Assembly: GCA_965279205.1 (NCBI GenBank)
Contig: OZ257144.1
Coordinates: 3,658,001 to 3,722,000, forward strand
Reading direction: 5' to 3'
DNA from: UBA7672 sp965279205
GTDB lineage: Bacteria > Pseudomonadota > Alphaproteobacteria > Caulobacterales > Hyphomonadaceae
Length of the DNA: 64,000 bases
Each line of letters opens with the position of its first letter. Within the stretch, counting starts at the first letter, position 1. This document shows, piece by piece, positions 18,077 to 27,175 of this stretch. The position numbers and the translations under genes are program-made. The notes under the pieces were generated by a model that was not told the DNA's origin, made no database searches, and saw nothing but the letters and a program-made list of their open reading frames with translations.

Positions 18077-18109
18077 AAGCGCGGGCCGAATGAACCCCGG
18101 CCCGCGCTT
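18077..18109 (+). terminator. Intrinsic terminator after the decarboxylase
   Basis: An 11-bp perfect stem (AAGCGCGGGCC, 11-nt loop, GGCCCGCGCTT) is followed by TTCTATTT. It separates the decarboxylase from the DHS-family gene, which therefore needs its own promoter in 18110-18200. Confidence 0.88.
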
Positions 18110-18203
18110 TTCTATTTAAAACCCTCCGCACACTGCTATATCCCCGCCAAACCAAGGCTGGCCGTCGCCCTTCTGACGTCCTTTCCCCTGGAGTCATTGT
18201 CCA

Positions 18204-19310
18204 ATGGCCACCCACTCTTCCTCTGAAAAAAAGGCCACCGCCAAGGCCGCGCCGGTCAAAGCCGTCGCGAAGAAGCGCAACAACACCAAAGCCCAGCTGC
18301 TCGGCAAAACCGTCGAGCATGTCGACATCACCTCGTTCGACGCGCGCCCGATCATCGACTCGATGCGCAAGATGTCCTTCTCCTCGCGCGATACTGCGCG
18401 CGCCGCCGACATTCTCGACATGTCGCTGCGTGAGAAGGGCTGCTCGACCTGGCTGATCCTCGCCGGCTCGACCTCGGCGGGCGGCTGCATGCACGTCTAC
18501 CGCGACATGGTGAAGTTCGGGATGATCGACGCGGTGGTCGCCACTGGCGCATCGATCGTCGACATGGATTTCTTCGAAGCGCTCGGCTTCAAGCACTACC
18601 AGGCTGCCAATTCGGTGGACGACAACGTGCTGCGTGAGAACTACATCGACCGCATCTACGACACCTACATCGACGAGGAAGAACTCCAGGCATGCGACCA
18701 CACGATTCTCGAGCTCGCGAACTCGCTCGAGCCGCGCGGCTATTCCAGCCGTGAATTCATCTACGAGATGGGCAAATGGCTCGCCGCCGGCAACGCCAAG
18801 AAGAAGGGCTCGCTGATCCAGACCGCCTACGAAGAAGGCGTGCCGATCTTCTGCCCGGCCTTCGTCGATAGCTCGGCTGGCTTCGGACTGGTGAAGCACC
18901 AGAAGGAACGCGCCAAGGCCAAGAAGCCCTATCTGATGATCGACGCGGTCGCGGACTTCCGCGAACTAACCGACATCAAGATCGCGGCGGGCACCACCAG
19001 CCTCTTCATGGTCGGCGGCGGCGTGCCGAAGAATTTCGCGCAGGACACCGTCGTCTGCGCCGAAATCCTCGGCGTCGAAGCCGAGGTCCACAAATACGCC
19101 GTGCAGATCACCGTCGCCGACGTCCGCGACGGCGCCTGCTCGTCCTCGACGCTGAAAGAGGCGGCCAGCTGGGGCAAGGTGTCGACCACGCACGAACAGA
19201 TGGTGTTTGCGGAAGCAACCACCGTGGTGCCGCTGATCGGCTCGGACGCCTACCACCGCGGCGCGTGGAAAACGCGCAAAAAGCCGAAGTGGGCTAACCT
19301 GTTCAAGTAA
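18204..19310 (+). CDS. Deoxyhypusine synthase-family protein (probable homospermidine synthase)
   Basis: The 368-aa product has the deoxyhypusine synthase fold: NAD-binding segments AGSTSAGGC and FMVGGGVPKN, and the catalytic-lysine motif EAASWGK (Lys325) that in true DHS forms the imine with the aminobutyl group. Bacteria have no eIF5A, so bacterial relatives are thought to transfer the aminobutyl group to putrescine, making homospermidine. That fits the decarboxylase gene directly upstream. The N-terminal 30 residues are Lys/Ala-rich and probably disordered. An RBS-like CCTGGAGT precedes the ATG. Function is by family and context; residue checks support an active enzyme. Confidence 0.85.
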   Translation: MATHSSSEKKATAKAAPVKAVAKKRNNTKAQLLGKTVEHVDITSFDARPIIDSMRKMSFSSRDTARAADILDMSLREKGCSTWLILAGSTSAGGCMHVYRDMVKFGMIDAVVATGASIVDMDFFEALGFKHYQAANSVDDNVLRENYIDRIYDTYIDEEELQACDHTILELANSLEPRGYSSREFIYEMGKWLAAGNAKKKGSLIQTAYEEGVPIFCPAFVDSSAGFGLVKHQKERAKAKKPYLMIDAVADFRELTDIKIAAGTTSLFMVGGGVPKNFAQDTVVCAEILGVEAEVHKYAVQITVADVRDGACSSSTLKEAASWGKVSTTHEQMVFAEATTVVPLIGSDAYHRGAWKTRKKPKWANLFK

Positions 19311-19324
19311 GCCATCGACTGCGA

Positions 19325-19348
19325 CGGCCCGCCCAAAAAGGCGGGCCG
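19325..19348 (+). terminator. Intrinsic terminator after the DHS-family gene
   Basis: A 9-bp perfect stem (CGGCCCGCC/GGCGGGCCG) with a CAAAAA loop is followed by CTTGCTTT. It lies 15 bp beyond the stop codon. Confidence 0.75.
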
Positions 19349-19509
19349 CTTGCTTTCGGGTCGGAGGTTTTCTCCTTGGCGGGTCGAGAATAACTCGGCG
19401 TGACTGCTCGGCCTGCACCCAACGTCCTGTCAGCATGACGTACGGGGCGTCTTGTGCGCGTCATCGCCTGGCGCGATGGTTGGGCGTCATTCGGACGGAG
19501 GACATTCCC

Positions 19510-19881
19510 ATGATCGGTTACGCAATGCTGGGCACAAACCAGTACGACAAGGCGCTCGCCTTCTATGACACGGTGCTCGCCCCGGTGGGAGGCAAGCGCA
19601 TGATGGATTTCGGCGTGAGCACGGTGTTCGGCAACGGCAATGGCGCGATGCTTGGCGTCGGCCAGCCCTTCAACAAGGAGCCCGCGACCTGGGGCAACGG
19701 CACGATGATCGCGCTCCAGATGCCCTCGAAGGAAAAAGTGCATGAGGTCTATGACGCCGCACTGAAGGCCGGCGCTACGGACGAGGGCCCGGCAGGCGCG
19801 CGGGGCGACACGTTCTACGCCGGCTATTTCCGCGACCTCGACGGCAACAAGCTGTGCGCATTCTTTTCGCCGGGCATGTGA
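19510..19881 (+). CDS. VOC (glyoxalase/bleomycin-resistance) superfamily protein, first of a tandem pair
   Basis: The 123-aa protein has the paired beta-alpha-beta-beta-beta layout of the vicinal oxygen chelate fold. Typical segments are MIGYAMLGTNQYDKALAFYD at the N-terminus and the C-terminal YFRDLDGNKLCAFF. The start at 19510 follows GGAGGACATTCCC. The substrate is unknown; members include glyoxalases, dioxygenases and drug-binding proteins. It is a close paralogue of the next gene, so a local duplication is likely, and a third relative lies at 60784. Confidence 0.85.
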   Translation: MIGYAMLGTNQYDKALAFYDTVLAPVGGKRMMDFGVSTVFGNGNGAMLGVGQPFNKEPATWGNGTMIALQMPSKEKVHEVYDAALKAGATDEGPAGARGDTFYAGYFRDLDGNKLCAFFSPGM

Positions 19882-19941
19882 GCCTTGCCCTGCCCGCGAT
19901 GACATGATTCCTTCCCTGCCAATTGAGGGAAGGGACTTGTC

Positions 19942-20310
19942 ATGATCGGCTACACCACGATCGGCGCGAAAGACATCGACAAGGCGCTGGCGTTCTACGA
20001 CGCCTTTCTCGCGGAGATTGGCGGCAAGCGCGTGATGGAAACGAAGAACGGCCAGCTTTATGGCTTCGCACAGGGGCCGCTGTTCGGCGTCACCAAGCCG
20101 TTTGACGGCCAGAACCAAAATTGCGGCAACGGCAACATGATCGCGCTGCGTTGCTCGTCGAAGGAGAAGGTCGACGCGCTGCACGCCAAGGCGCTTTCGC
20201 TCGGTGGCAAGGACGAAGGCGCTCCCGGCGACCGCGGTAGCGGCTTCTATGGCGCCTATCTTCGCGATCTCGACGGCAACAAGCTCTGCGTCTTCACGAT
20301 GGGTAGCTGA
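19942..20310 (+). CDS. VOC superfamily protein, second of a tandem pair
   Basis: The 122-aa protein parallels its neighbour along its whole length: MIGYTTIGAKDIDKALAFYD versus the neighbour's MIGYAMLGTNQYDKALAFYD, with the same YLRDLDGNKLCVF ending. It has its own SD (GAGGGAAGGGA), 60 bp after the first gene, and is probably co-transcribed. No substrate can be assigned. Its stop lies 4 bp from the stop of the convergent gene at 20315. Confidence 0.85.
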   Translation: MIGYTTIGAKDIDKALAFYDAFLAEIGGKRVMETKNGQLYGFAQGPLFGVTKPFDGQNQNCGNGNMIALRCSSKEKVDALHAKALSLGGKDEGAPGDRGSGFYGAYLRDLDGNKLCVFTMGS

Positions 20311-20314
20311 GCCG

Positions 20315-20845
20315 TTACTTCGCCAGCAAGCCTTCGCTCAACCGCCTGATGGCCACCGACTGCGCGTCGGTCGGTGGCCCGCCAAGCTCGGCGGCGGTAA
20401 GCGCCATCTCGACCAGCTCCTGCCGCTCCGGCGCCTTCAGCGCGTCCTGCCACAGCGGCATGAAGCGCCGCACGATCTCGTTGGTATCGGCCACCTGCCC
20501 CGACGCCCAGGCCGCGAACGCCATCGCGTCCTCGCATTCCTGTTTGCCCATCCGGCACGTGGCCTGCAGCATGCCCTCGATCTTGTCCTCGTCAGACAGG
20601 ATGACCGGGCGCTTCAGGGCCATGAGGCTGTAGAGCAGCGTCGCAGCTGCCATGCCCGGCGTATCAACACCGGCCAGCACTGATGTGCCAGCGCGATGCC
20701 TGAAACGGGCGCGGCTGACCATGCCCCTGGCTTTTCCCGCGACATCGATCACCGACTCGGCGGCGCCCTTCACCATCTGGGCGCGCCACCACCAGTAAGC
20801 GATGCCGCCGATGACAGCGACGATGATCCCCAGAACCGCCGCCAT
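20315..20845 (-). CDS. Membrane-anchored hypothetical protein, TerB-like helical domain
   Basis: The 176-aa product starts with one transmembrane helix (AAVLGIIVAVIGGIAYWWW). Then follow a basic stretch and a helical domain of about 110 residues whose pattern (LLYSLMALKRPVILSDEDKI, GGPPTDAQSVAIRRLSEGLL) recalls TerB/DjlA-type domains. That similarity is from inspection only and weak. No enzymatic residues are evident. It probably faces the cytoplasm. It is convergent with the VOC pair. Confidence 0.6.
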   Translation of the reverse strand: MAAVLGIIVAVIGGIAYWWWRAQMVKGAAESVIDVAGKARGMVSRARFRHRAGTSVLAGVDTPGMAAATLLYSLMALKRPVILSDEDKIEGMLQATCRMGKQECEDAMAFAAWASGQVADTNEIVRRFMPLWQDALKAPERQELVEMALTAAELGGPPTDAQSVAIRRLSEGLLAK

Positions 20846-20951
20846 GGTCGTCCCCCAACCAGCCCACCGACCCGCAAGTTATGATCCGGGCCTGCAATCC
20901 GGTCAAATCATCCGGCTTGGGGGCGCGCAGAAACGATCTCCTGAAACGAAA

Positions 20952-20975
20952 CAAGCCGCGCTTTCGCGCGGCTTG
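20952..20975 (-). terminator. Terminator of the DUF4167 gene
   Basis: A perfect 10-bp stem CAAGCCGCGC/GCGCGGCTTG with a TTTC loop is followed on the minus strand by TTTCG. It lies 25 bp beyond the stop at 21001. Confidence 0.75.
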
Positions 20976-21000
20976 CTCCAGTCAATTGAATTGCAACAGA

Positions 21001-21678
21001 TCAACCGCCCGCGAGCGCGCCCTGTTTCCGCGCCAGCGAATCCAGCGCCGAACGCGCCTCGGTGTCGCCACCGCCGCCGCTCGTGTTGTTCTGACCCTGG
21101 CGATCGCCCTGCTGGCCGTCATTCGGCCGCCTGCGGCCACGACGACGACGTCCGCGACCCTGGCCTGGCTGGCCATCTTCGCGATCGTCCTGGGATTGCG
21201 GCGCCCCGCCAGCCTGGGCTTCTTCCGACTGGCCCTGGCCTTCATCGCCATCGTCGCCGTCGAAACCATCGTCGCCGTCATCGCCACCCTGGTCGTCCAT
21301 GACCCGGAGCGAGTCGGATCGCTCGTTGCCGTTATTGCCCTCGCCTTGCGGGAGGTTCTGACCGCCCTCGCCGCCCTGCTGACCGGACTGCATTTCGCCT
21401 TCCTGGCCCTGCTGGAGCAGCCGCTCGCGCGGCATGGTCGCAGCCATCACGCGGTAATAGTGCTCGGCGTGCTGGAGGAAGTTCTCGTACTTCACGCGGT
21501 CGCCGCCGGATTGGGCGTCGCGGGCGTACTGAGCGTACTTCTCGTATATCTGCGCTGCCGTGCCCCGGATCTTGACCTCGGGCCCGTTGCTCTCGAGCGA
21601 TCGGTTGCCGTGGTTGTGGTTACCGCCACCACCGCCGCCGCCGCCGGGCTTGCGCCCGCGCCCCCGCTGACGCTTCAT
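21001..21678 (-). CDS. DUF4167 domain-containing protein
   Basis: The start at 21678 gives MKRQRGRGRKPGGGGGGG, the characteristic basic, glycine-rich N-terminus of DUF4167 proteins, with AGGGAT upstream. The conserved part follows (ESNGPEVKIRGTAAQIYEKY then KYENFLQHAEHYYR), and after it comes a long low-complexity region of Gln, Gly, Asp and an RGRRRRGRRR block. This alphaproteobacterial family is normally next to prmC, as here. Function is unknown; the basic blocks and DUF4167 core suggest RNA or ribosome association, which is inference. 225 aa. Confidence 0.88.
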   Translation of the reverse strand: MKRQRGRGRKPGGGGGGGGNHNHGNRSLESNGPEVKIRGTAAQIYEKYAQYARDAQSGGDRVKYENFLQHAEHYYRVMAATMPRERLLQQGQEGEMQSGQQGGEGGQNLPQGEGNNGNERSDSLRVMDDQGGDDGDDGFDGDDGDEGQGQSEEAQAGGAPQSQDDREDGQPGQGRGRRRRGRRRPNDGQQGDRQGQNNTSGGGGDTEARSALDSLARKQGALAGG

Positions 21679-21878
21679 GAAACCATCCCTGAACTTCAGA
21701 GTATTCGCCCCAATTGGACGGATTGCGGCCTGCCATTGCAGACCCAAACGAACGCTGGCTGATTAGCCCCGGGCCATATCCCAGGATTCGCCTGCAGTCC
21801 GTAGCTATGGACGCTAGCCTGTTTGCGAAACCCCGCCAAGTGATTTCCTGAGGAATTTCCGGGTTCATTGCTTATGGT

Positions 21879-22739
21879 TTACGCGGGATCGGGCAACCTG
21901 CGACCGAATGCAGCGCGTTCGATCCCCGCCAGATCCCGGAACACCTCGATATCGACCAGACCTGCCGAAGCCATCAGCGTCGAGACCGCATTGGCCTGCC
22001 CGTGTCCAAACTCGAACCCGATCCAGCCGCCAGGACGCAACAAGTCCGCCAGCCGACCAAGGATGGCGCAATAGGCCGACAGCCCGTCCCCGCCCGGCGT
22101 CAAAGCCAGATGTGGATCATAGGCCCGGACATCCTTCGAGAGCCCTGCCATCTCCGCCTCGGCAATGTAGGGCGGGTTGGACAGGACAAGATCGAACGGC
22201 CCGTCGAGCCGGCTGTCCCAGCTACCCTCGATCACCTTTGTACGCCTTGTCACGCCAAGCGCTTCCGCGTTTCGCCGGGCGACCGCGAGAGCCGCAGGCG
22301 AGATGTCGAGCGCCCAGCCCAGCGCATCCTCACGCTCGGCCAGCACCGACAGAAGAATGCACCCTGATCCGGTCCCAAGATCCAGCACCCGTCCGAAATC
22401 CGGCAGGCGTTTCACGCCTTCACTGACCAGAAGCTCGGTCTCCGGTCGGGGGTCGAGCACGTCCGGCGTCACGATGAACTGGCGTCCATAGAATTCGCGC
22501 CAGCCTCGTATACGCGACACAGGCTCGCCCTTCAGCCGCCGCTGCACCGCTTCTTCGAACGTGATCAATCCAGCCGGGTCGACGTTGTCGGTTTCGTGCA
22601 GGATCACATCCACCGGCTCGATGCCCAGTGCATACGCCAGCAGTAACCGCGCATCGCGCGGCGCGCCTTCAACGCCTGCAGTCGCCAGCCGCTGGGCTGC
22701 CTCGCGCATCATGTCCCGCCATGTGCAGTGAAGGCTCAT
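21879..22739 (-). CDS. prmC: Release-factor glutamine N5-methyltransferase
   Basis: The 286-aa enzyme methylates the Gln of the GGQ motif in peptide-chain release factors RF1 and RF2. The N-terminal helical domain is followed by a SAM-dependent methyltransferase domain with motif I VLDLGTGSGCILL and the signature NPPY that binds the glutamine side chain. The usual upstream partner prfA is absent; a sulfatase gene lies there instead, while the downstream DUF4167 gene is the usual neighbour. An alternative start is the ATG ten codons downstream (MMREAAQRL). Confidence 0.92.
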   Translation of the reverse strand: MSLHCTWRDMMREAAQRLATAGVEGAPRDARLLLAYALGIEPVDVILHETDNVDPAGLITFEEAVQRRLKGEPVSRIRGWREFYGRQFIVTPDVLDPRPETELLVSEGVKRLPDFGRVLDLGTGSGCILLSVLAEREDALGWALDISPAALAVARRNAEALGVTRRTKVIEGSWDSRLDGPFDLVLSNPPYIAEAEMAGLSKDVRAYDPHLALTPGGDGLSAYCAILGRLADLLRPGGWIGFEFGHGQANAVSTLMASAGLVDIEVFRDLAGIERAAFGRRLPDPA

Positions 22740-22804
22740 GCATCTGCGTGTAGCACGACGGCGGACAAGCGCGAGAGCGAGCCCTCTGGGCCGATCGTCT
22801 CGCC

Positions 22805-24439
22805 CTAGTCGCCATCGCGCTTTGGAGGCGTTGGCGGAAAGATGCCATTGAGCTTGTCAGGCCGGTTGGGCGCCTTGAGCCATTTCGACGGGAAGTCGGC
22901 AGCTCGCGCGCCGTCTTCATTTCGCCAGACGATGCCTTCCGCGTTACGTTTGCTGTAGGGTACGACGTGTTGGCCAGCGTCGTTGGAGAGGCCTGCATAA
23001 AGGCGATCGCGAAGATCGATCTTGGTTGCGAGCCAGGCCGGATCATCGATGAGGTTGTTGAGTTCGTTCGGGTCCCTCGAAAGATCGTAAAGCTCCTCGA
23101 TGTCCCAGACGCCATGATACTGAATGTATTTCGTGGTCCCGCTTTCGATCGCAAAGGTCGTGGGCGTGTGCGGGAAGGTCCACTCCCAGTAGTACGAATA
23201 GATAAAGTCCGGCGCTTTCCAGGCTTCCGGCGTTACCTGCCCTGTCGCCGAATTCAGAAAGCTGCGGCCTTCAAACTGTTTAGGCTGGGAGACACGCGCG
23301 ACATCGAGGAGGGTCGGCGCCATGTCGAGATTTCTCACCCGCGTCGTGTTGGTCGCGCCTTCGGGCAAGAGGCCGGGCGCATACATGACAAGCGGCACCC
23401 GGACCGATGGTTCGTAGGCGTTGCGTTTGTCGATCAGGCCATGGTCGCCAAACAGGAAACCATTGTCGCTGTAGAAGACGACCAGCGTGTTCTGCTCAAG
23501 CCCCGCATCGCGCAAATAGCCGAGGATCCGCCCGACGCTGTCATCCACGGGGCTCAGCGTCCGATAGTATTGCCGAACGTATTCCCGAAGGTCCTGGTCG
23601 GAGTGATAGGGAAAATCGACGCCATGCCATGAGTTGCGCTGGTTGCGCACCCACATCGGCTTGCCCCGATTGTTTGCTTCGGTGTTGGCCATGCTGGCCG
23701 GCAGCTTGATGTCGAGATCCTTGTACTGATCCTTGTATTTCTCCGTTGTCAGCGGATCGCTGTGAACGGCCTTGTGCGACAGGTAGAGGAAGAAAGGTTT
23801 TGACTGATCGCGCCCATGCTGAAGCCAGTCGAGCGCATAGTCGGTCAGTTCATCGGTAAGATAGCCGGTGCGTTTCGTTTCCTTGCCATCGACATTGAGC
23901 ATCTGCACCTGACCGCTGGCGATCTGCTGCGGCGACAGTGCGTCGGTCGGGAAATACGTACCTTGCCCCCGGAAGCTTACCCACTTGTCGAACCCTGGGC
24001 GCGGCGCGTCGGTCGCGTTGCCCATATGCCACTTGCCGAAGAAGCCGGTCTGATAACCCGCCTGCTGCAGATACTTCGGAAAGAAGACGAGGCCGTCCTC
24101 GGACGAATTGTTGTTATCGACGACGCGATGATTGGCTGTGGTCTGTCCGGTCAGAATCGTGGCGCGGCTGGGCGAGCACAACGACGTGGTCACGACCGCA
24201 TTTGGAAAGTAGACGCCGTGCGCCGCAAGGAAGTCGATGTTGGGCGTCTGAAGGCCCGGCGTGAGGAAACCCATGGCGTCAAAGCGCAGATCGTCGAGCA
24301 GGACGAAGATGATATTTCTTGGACGATCACCCTGAGCCTCGTCTGGCTTCGGCGCCTGCAGCGGAGCACAGGCCTGCAACGCGCACACGGCAGTCCCAAT
24401 CACTGCGCATGCGAGGGCTTGTCTCAATCTGTCCGTCAT
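22805..24439 (-). CDS. Type I sulfatase, lipoprotein
   Basis: The 544-aa protein has a signal with lipobox LQAC (Cys24). The sulfatase signature CSPSRATILTG contains Cys88, which would be converted to formylglycine by a sulfatase-maturing enzyme. Metal ligands are seen in VLLDDLRFDA near the N-terminus and in FYSDNGFLFGDHGLIDK. The C-terminal part ends in a Trp/Tyr-rich region typical of the family. It hydrolyses sulfate esters, probably of algal polysaccharides or other organic sulfates, outside the inner membrane. The start at 24439 is used because it begins the signal peptide. Confidence 0.9.
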   Translation of the reverse strand: MTDRLRQALACAVIGTAVCALQACAPLQAPKPDEAQGDRPRNIIFVLLDDLRFDAMGFLTPGLQTPNIDFLAAHGVYFPNAVVTTSLCSPSRATILTGQTTANHRVVDNNNSSEDGLVFFPKYLQQAGYQTGFFGKWHMGNATDAPRPGFDKWVSFRGQGTYFPTDALSPQQIASGQVQMLNVDGKETKRTGYLTDELTDYALDWLQHGRDQSKPFFLYLSHKAVHSDPLTTEKYKDQYKDLDIKLPASMANTEANNRGKPMWVRNQRNSWHGVDFPYHSDQDLREYVRQYYRTLSPVDDSVGRILGYLRDAGLEQNTLVVFYSDNGFLFGDHGLIDKRNAYEPSVRVPLVMYAPGLLPEGATNTTRVRNLDMAPTLLDVARVSQPKQFEGRSFLNSATGQVTPEAWKAPDFIYSYYWEWTFPHTPTTFAIESGTTKYIQYHGVWDIEELYDLSRDPNELNNLIDDPAWLATKIDLRDRLYAGLSNDAGQHVVPYSKRNAEGIVWRNEDGARAADFPSKWLKAPNRPDKLNGIFPPTPPKRDGD

Positions 24440-24604
24440 GTGCCGGGAACTCCGTGCGTCTCGACAAGCCAACCACGTCCTCAGCTGGACGGCTACTGTC
24501 CCCCCGGGGCGCGTGTCCCAGCGTCAGCTTGAATTGCCGGCGATCTGTGGTCCACTGCGCGAACCAGTGGCGTCAGACTGCTGGCTTAGGGCGGAGACGA
24601 CAGG

Positions 24605-26059
24605 ATGAAATTCACGAGAACGCTAGCCGCTGTTCTGGCCCTGACGCTTGCAGGCGCATCCGCCTGCATGATGACGACGCCGGGCAATACCGTTGCCTCG
24701 GTTGCGCCCAATCCGCCAAACGTTCTCGACAGCTATGTCGCCCGGCCCGATCCCAGCTTCGGCTGGAAGGTCGAAAAGACTTTCACTGGCCCCGGCTATC
24801 ACGGCGCGGTTCTCGAACTGACTTCACAAACCTGGCTGACCGACAAGCAGGTCGACCGGACGGTGTGGAAGCACTGGCTGACTGTCACCATCCCGGACAC
24901 GCTGACCAGCCAGAAGGCCTTCCTCTATATCGGCGGAGGCTCGACGACGAGCGCAACCCCGAAAGGTCCCAGCGAGCGTTTCGCTCTGATGGCGACGGAC
25001 ACCAGCTCGGTGATCGCAGAACTGGGGCAGGTTCCCAACCAGCCGCTGCGGTTTGCCGATACGCCGACCACGCCGCGAACTGAAGACGACATCATCGCTT
25101 ATCTGCAAGCGCGCTATGACGGCGCGAAGAATCCGGAGGCGCTGGTGCGCCTGCCAATGGTCAAGAGCGGCACGGCTGCGATGACCGCCGTTCAGCAATA
25201 TCTGGCAAGTGACGCCGGAGGGAAGAAGACTATTGACGGCTTTGTCGTCTCAGGCGGATCGAAGCGTGGCTGGACGACGTGGCTGGTTGGACTGGTCGAT
25301 ACGCGTGTCGTCGGCATGATCCCGATCGTCATCAACGTGCTCGATGTCGACGCCACCACGCGCCATCACTGGGAGGCGATGGGATATTTCTCGCCGGCGC
25401 TTGGCGACTATGTCCATCACAAGCTGATCCCGGACCAGATCGGCAAGCCGGTGCTGACAGCGGTGAACACGATCGAGGATCCGCTGAACTATCGCGGCCG
25501 TCCGCGTATGAAGATCCCGAAATTCATTATCAACGCCGTCGGCGATGAATACTTCCCGCCGGACAACACCAAGTTCTCCTATCCCCTGCTGCCTGCGTCC
25601 AAGCAGCTGCGCATGTTGCCCAACTCGAAACACTCGACTGCGGGCACCGACATCAACCAGAGCATGACGGCCTGGTATGATGCGGTGATCCGCAACCGCA
25701 CTATTCCCGCCGACAACTGGACGGTGCGGGCCGATGGCGCGATCGTCGTGACCCCAGGCGGCAAGCCTTCGCAGGTGCTGCTGTGGCAAGGCACGAATCC
25801 GAAGGCGCGCGACTTCCGCGTCGACAGCATCGGACCAACCGCCTTTACCTCGACACCCCTTCAGGCCGGGGCGGATGGAACCTATGTCGCCGACGTGCCG
25901 AAGCCCGCCGCAGGATTCACCGCCTATTTCGTCGAGATGACCTATCCGAGCGGAACCAAGTATCCGTTCAAATTCACGACCGAGGTCTATGTGAAGCCCG
26001 ACATCCTGCCCTATCGCTGGGAAGATGCGCGGCCGATCACCGCGCCGGACGGAAAGTAG
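24605..26059 (+). CDS. PhoPQ-activated pathogenicity-related (PqaA-type) lipoprotein
   Basis: The 484-aa protein has a lipoprotein signal (LTLAGASAC, Cys at 21). An alpha/beta-hydrolase-like core contains VSGGSKRGWTTW around the presumed nucleophile, with GDEYFPPDN later and a C-terminal beta-rich region. This matches the PqaA family (PF10142), whose biochemical role is poorly defined; Dictyostelium and bacterial members are thought to be hydrolases. It is divergent from the sulfatase with 165 bp between starts, so both may share control. Export to the periplasm is expected. Confidence 0.85.
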   Translation: MKFTRTLAAVLALTLAGASACMMTTPGNTVASVAPNPPNVLDSYVARPDPSFGWKVEKTFTGPGYHGAVLELTSQTWLTDKQVDRTVWKHWLTVTIPDTLTSQKAFLYIGGGSTTSATPKGPSERFALMATDTSSVIAELGQVPNQPLRFADTPTTPRTEDDIIAYLQARYDGAKNPEALVRLPMVKSGTAAMTAVQQYLASDAGGKKTIDGFVVSGGSKRGWTTWLVGLVDTRVVGMIPIVINVLDVDATTRHHWEAMGYFSPALGDYVHHKLIPDQIGKPVLTAVNTIEDPLNYRGRPRMKIPKFIINAVGDEYFPPDNTKFSYPLLPASKQLRMLPNSKHSTAGTDINQSMTAWYDAVIRNRTIPADNWTVRADGAIVVTPGGKPSQVLLWQGTNPKARDFRVDSIGPTAFTSTPLQAGADGTYVADVPKPAAGFTAYFVEMTYPSGTKYPFKFTTEVYVKPDILPYRWEDARPITAPDGK

Positions 26060-26136
26060 CAACGCGGGTCTCGCCGCAGGCCGATTGACCATCGGCGGGC
26101 CTGCCCTTGCGTGCGCGAGTGGAGTAAGAGGCGCGC

Positions 26137-26346
26137 ATGACAGACACATCGCGCCTCGACACGCTCGAAATCCGCCTCACCCACCAGGACGAGGTGATCG
26201 AGGACCTCAATCGCACCATCACCGCGCAGTGGAAGGAAATCGACCGGCTGACGCGCGAGCTGGTGATGCTGAAGGACCGGATGGCCGCCGCGGAGCAGAC
26301 GATCGGTCCCGAGCCAGGCGACGAGCCGCCGCCTCCGCACTACTAG
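26137..26346 (+). CDS. slyX: SlyX family protein
   Basis: This 69-aa protein is almost wholly a coiled coil (LDTLEIRLTHQDEVIEDLN, LTRELVMLKDRMA) and ends in DEPPPPHY, the family's conserved proline-rich tail. The molecular role of SlyX is unknown. An SD-like AGTAAGAGG precedes the ATG. Its stop codon overlaps that of the convergent MOSC gene (shared CTAG). Confidence 0.88.
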   Translation: MTDTSRLDTLEIRLTHQDEVIEDLNRTITAQWKEIDRLTRELVMLKDRMAAAEQTIGPEPGDEPPPPHY

Positions 26347-27104
26347 GCGATCAGGGCGTCGCCCTCGGCGATGCGGCCGCTGCGCTCGATCGAGAAATAG
26401 TTGCCCAGCGTGTCGCGGCCGAAATGCTCGCGAAGTTGGCCGACCATGTCGATGTCGCGCTCGCCCGTGTCCAGATTTACATGCGTAGCAACGCAGCGGA
26501 CGATGGGCTTGAACATCGCCAGCCCTGCTTCGCCCAGCGTCATTTTTGCGCCCACAACCCATTCGTCTTCCGCCCAGGCTGGAAGGCCATCGACATAGAC
26601 GTTAGCGCGGAAGCGCAATGGATCGACGTCCTGGCCGATGGCGTTTGCGACAGCGCGCACGCTGGCGAGGTTGATCACCGAGATGAACCCCTGCGGATGA
26701 TCCATGAAGTGGTGGCCACGCGGGCTTTCGAGAACGCGAAGCTGGCCTGTGGCCTCCTCTCCCAGGAAGGCCTGAAGGAAGCGCTCGATGGCAGTGCGGC
26801 CTTCTGCGGTGTCCAGCCGGGCCTCAACGCCGAAGCCGTGAGCATCGCCGAGGTGAAAGGCGCCGGTCGCTTCGTCGAGCCGCGTCTTGATCCGCGCCAG
26901 CGAGGGGAAGCGGGCCAGTACCGTGAAGCGCTGCTTGGAGATGTGCTTCGGGTTGGCCGGATCAAAGCCGGAGGGACCGACTTCGATCGCGTATTCGCGG
27001 TCGTGCGGGAAATACGCGCCGCCTTCAAGCTGCACGGCGCTAAGAGACTCAGGCGTGAGGCCCTTCACTGGGTGACGATAGATGGAGTGAATCGTTCCGC
27101 GCAT
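26343..27104 (-). CDS. MOSC domain-containing protein
   Basis: The 253-aa product has the MOSC N-terminal beta-barrel (RGTIHSIYRHPVKGLTPE) followed by a MOSC sulfur-carrier domain with the conserved cysteine in FKPIVRCVATHVNLDTGERD. Family members (mARC, YcbX) handle sulfur or reduce N-hydroxylated compounds using molybdenum cofactor. The Cys near residue 207 is the expected Mo-sulfur ligand. YcbX-type proteins may also have a ferredoxin domain, which is absent here. The start at 27104 is the likely one; an upstream frame adds 15 residues. Cytoplasmic. Confidence 0.85.
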   Translation of the reverse strand: MRGTIHSIYRHPVKGLTPESLSAVQLEGGAYFPHDREYAIEVGPSGFDPANPKHISKQRFTVLARFPSLARIKTRLDEATGAFHLGDAHGFGVEARLDTAEGRTAIERFLQAFLGEEATGQLRVLESPRGHHFMDHPQGFISVINLASVRAVANAIGQDVDPLRFRANVYVDGLPAWAEDEWVVGAKMTLGEAGLAMFKPIVRCVATHVNLDTGERDIDMVGQLREHFGRDTLGNYFSIERSGRIAEGDALIA

Positions 27105-27175
27105 GGAGATCGTATGGGACAGTGAGGTGGCGTGTGCAACGGTCGGCAAGAGGCCGGCGTTCGCGAAAGGCGACG

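Noticed and set aside
20881..21762. A 293-codon + frame opposite the DUF4167 gene
   Set aside because: It is Ala/Val-rich without domains, and the minus-strand protein has the DUF4167 signature and SD.
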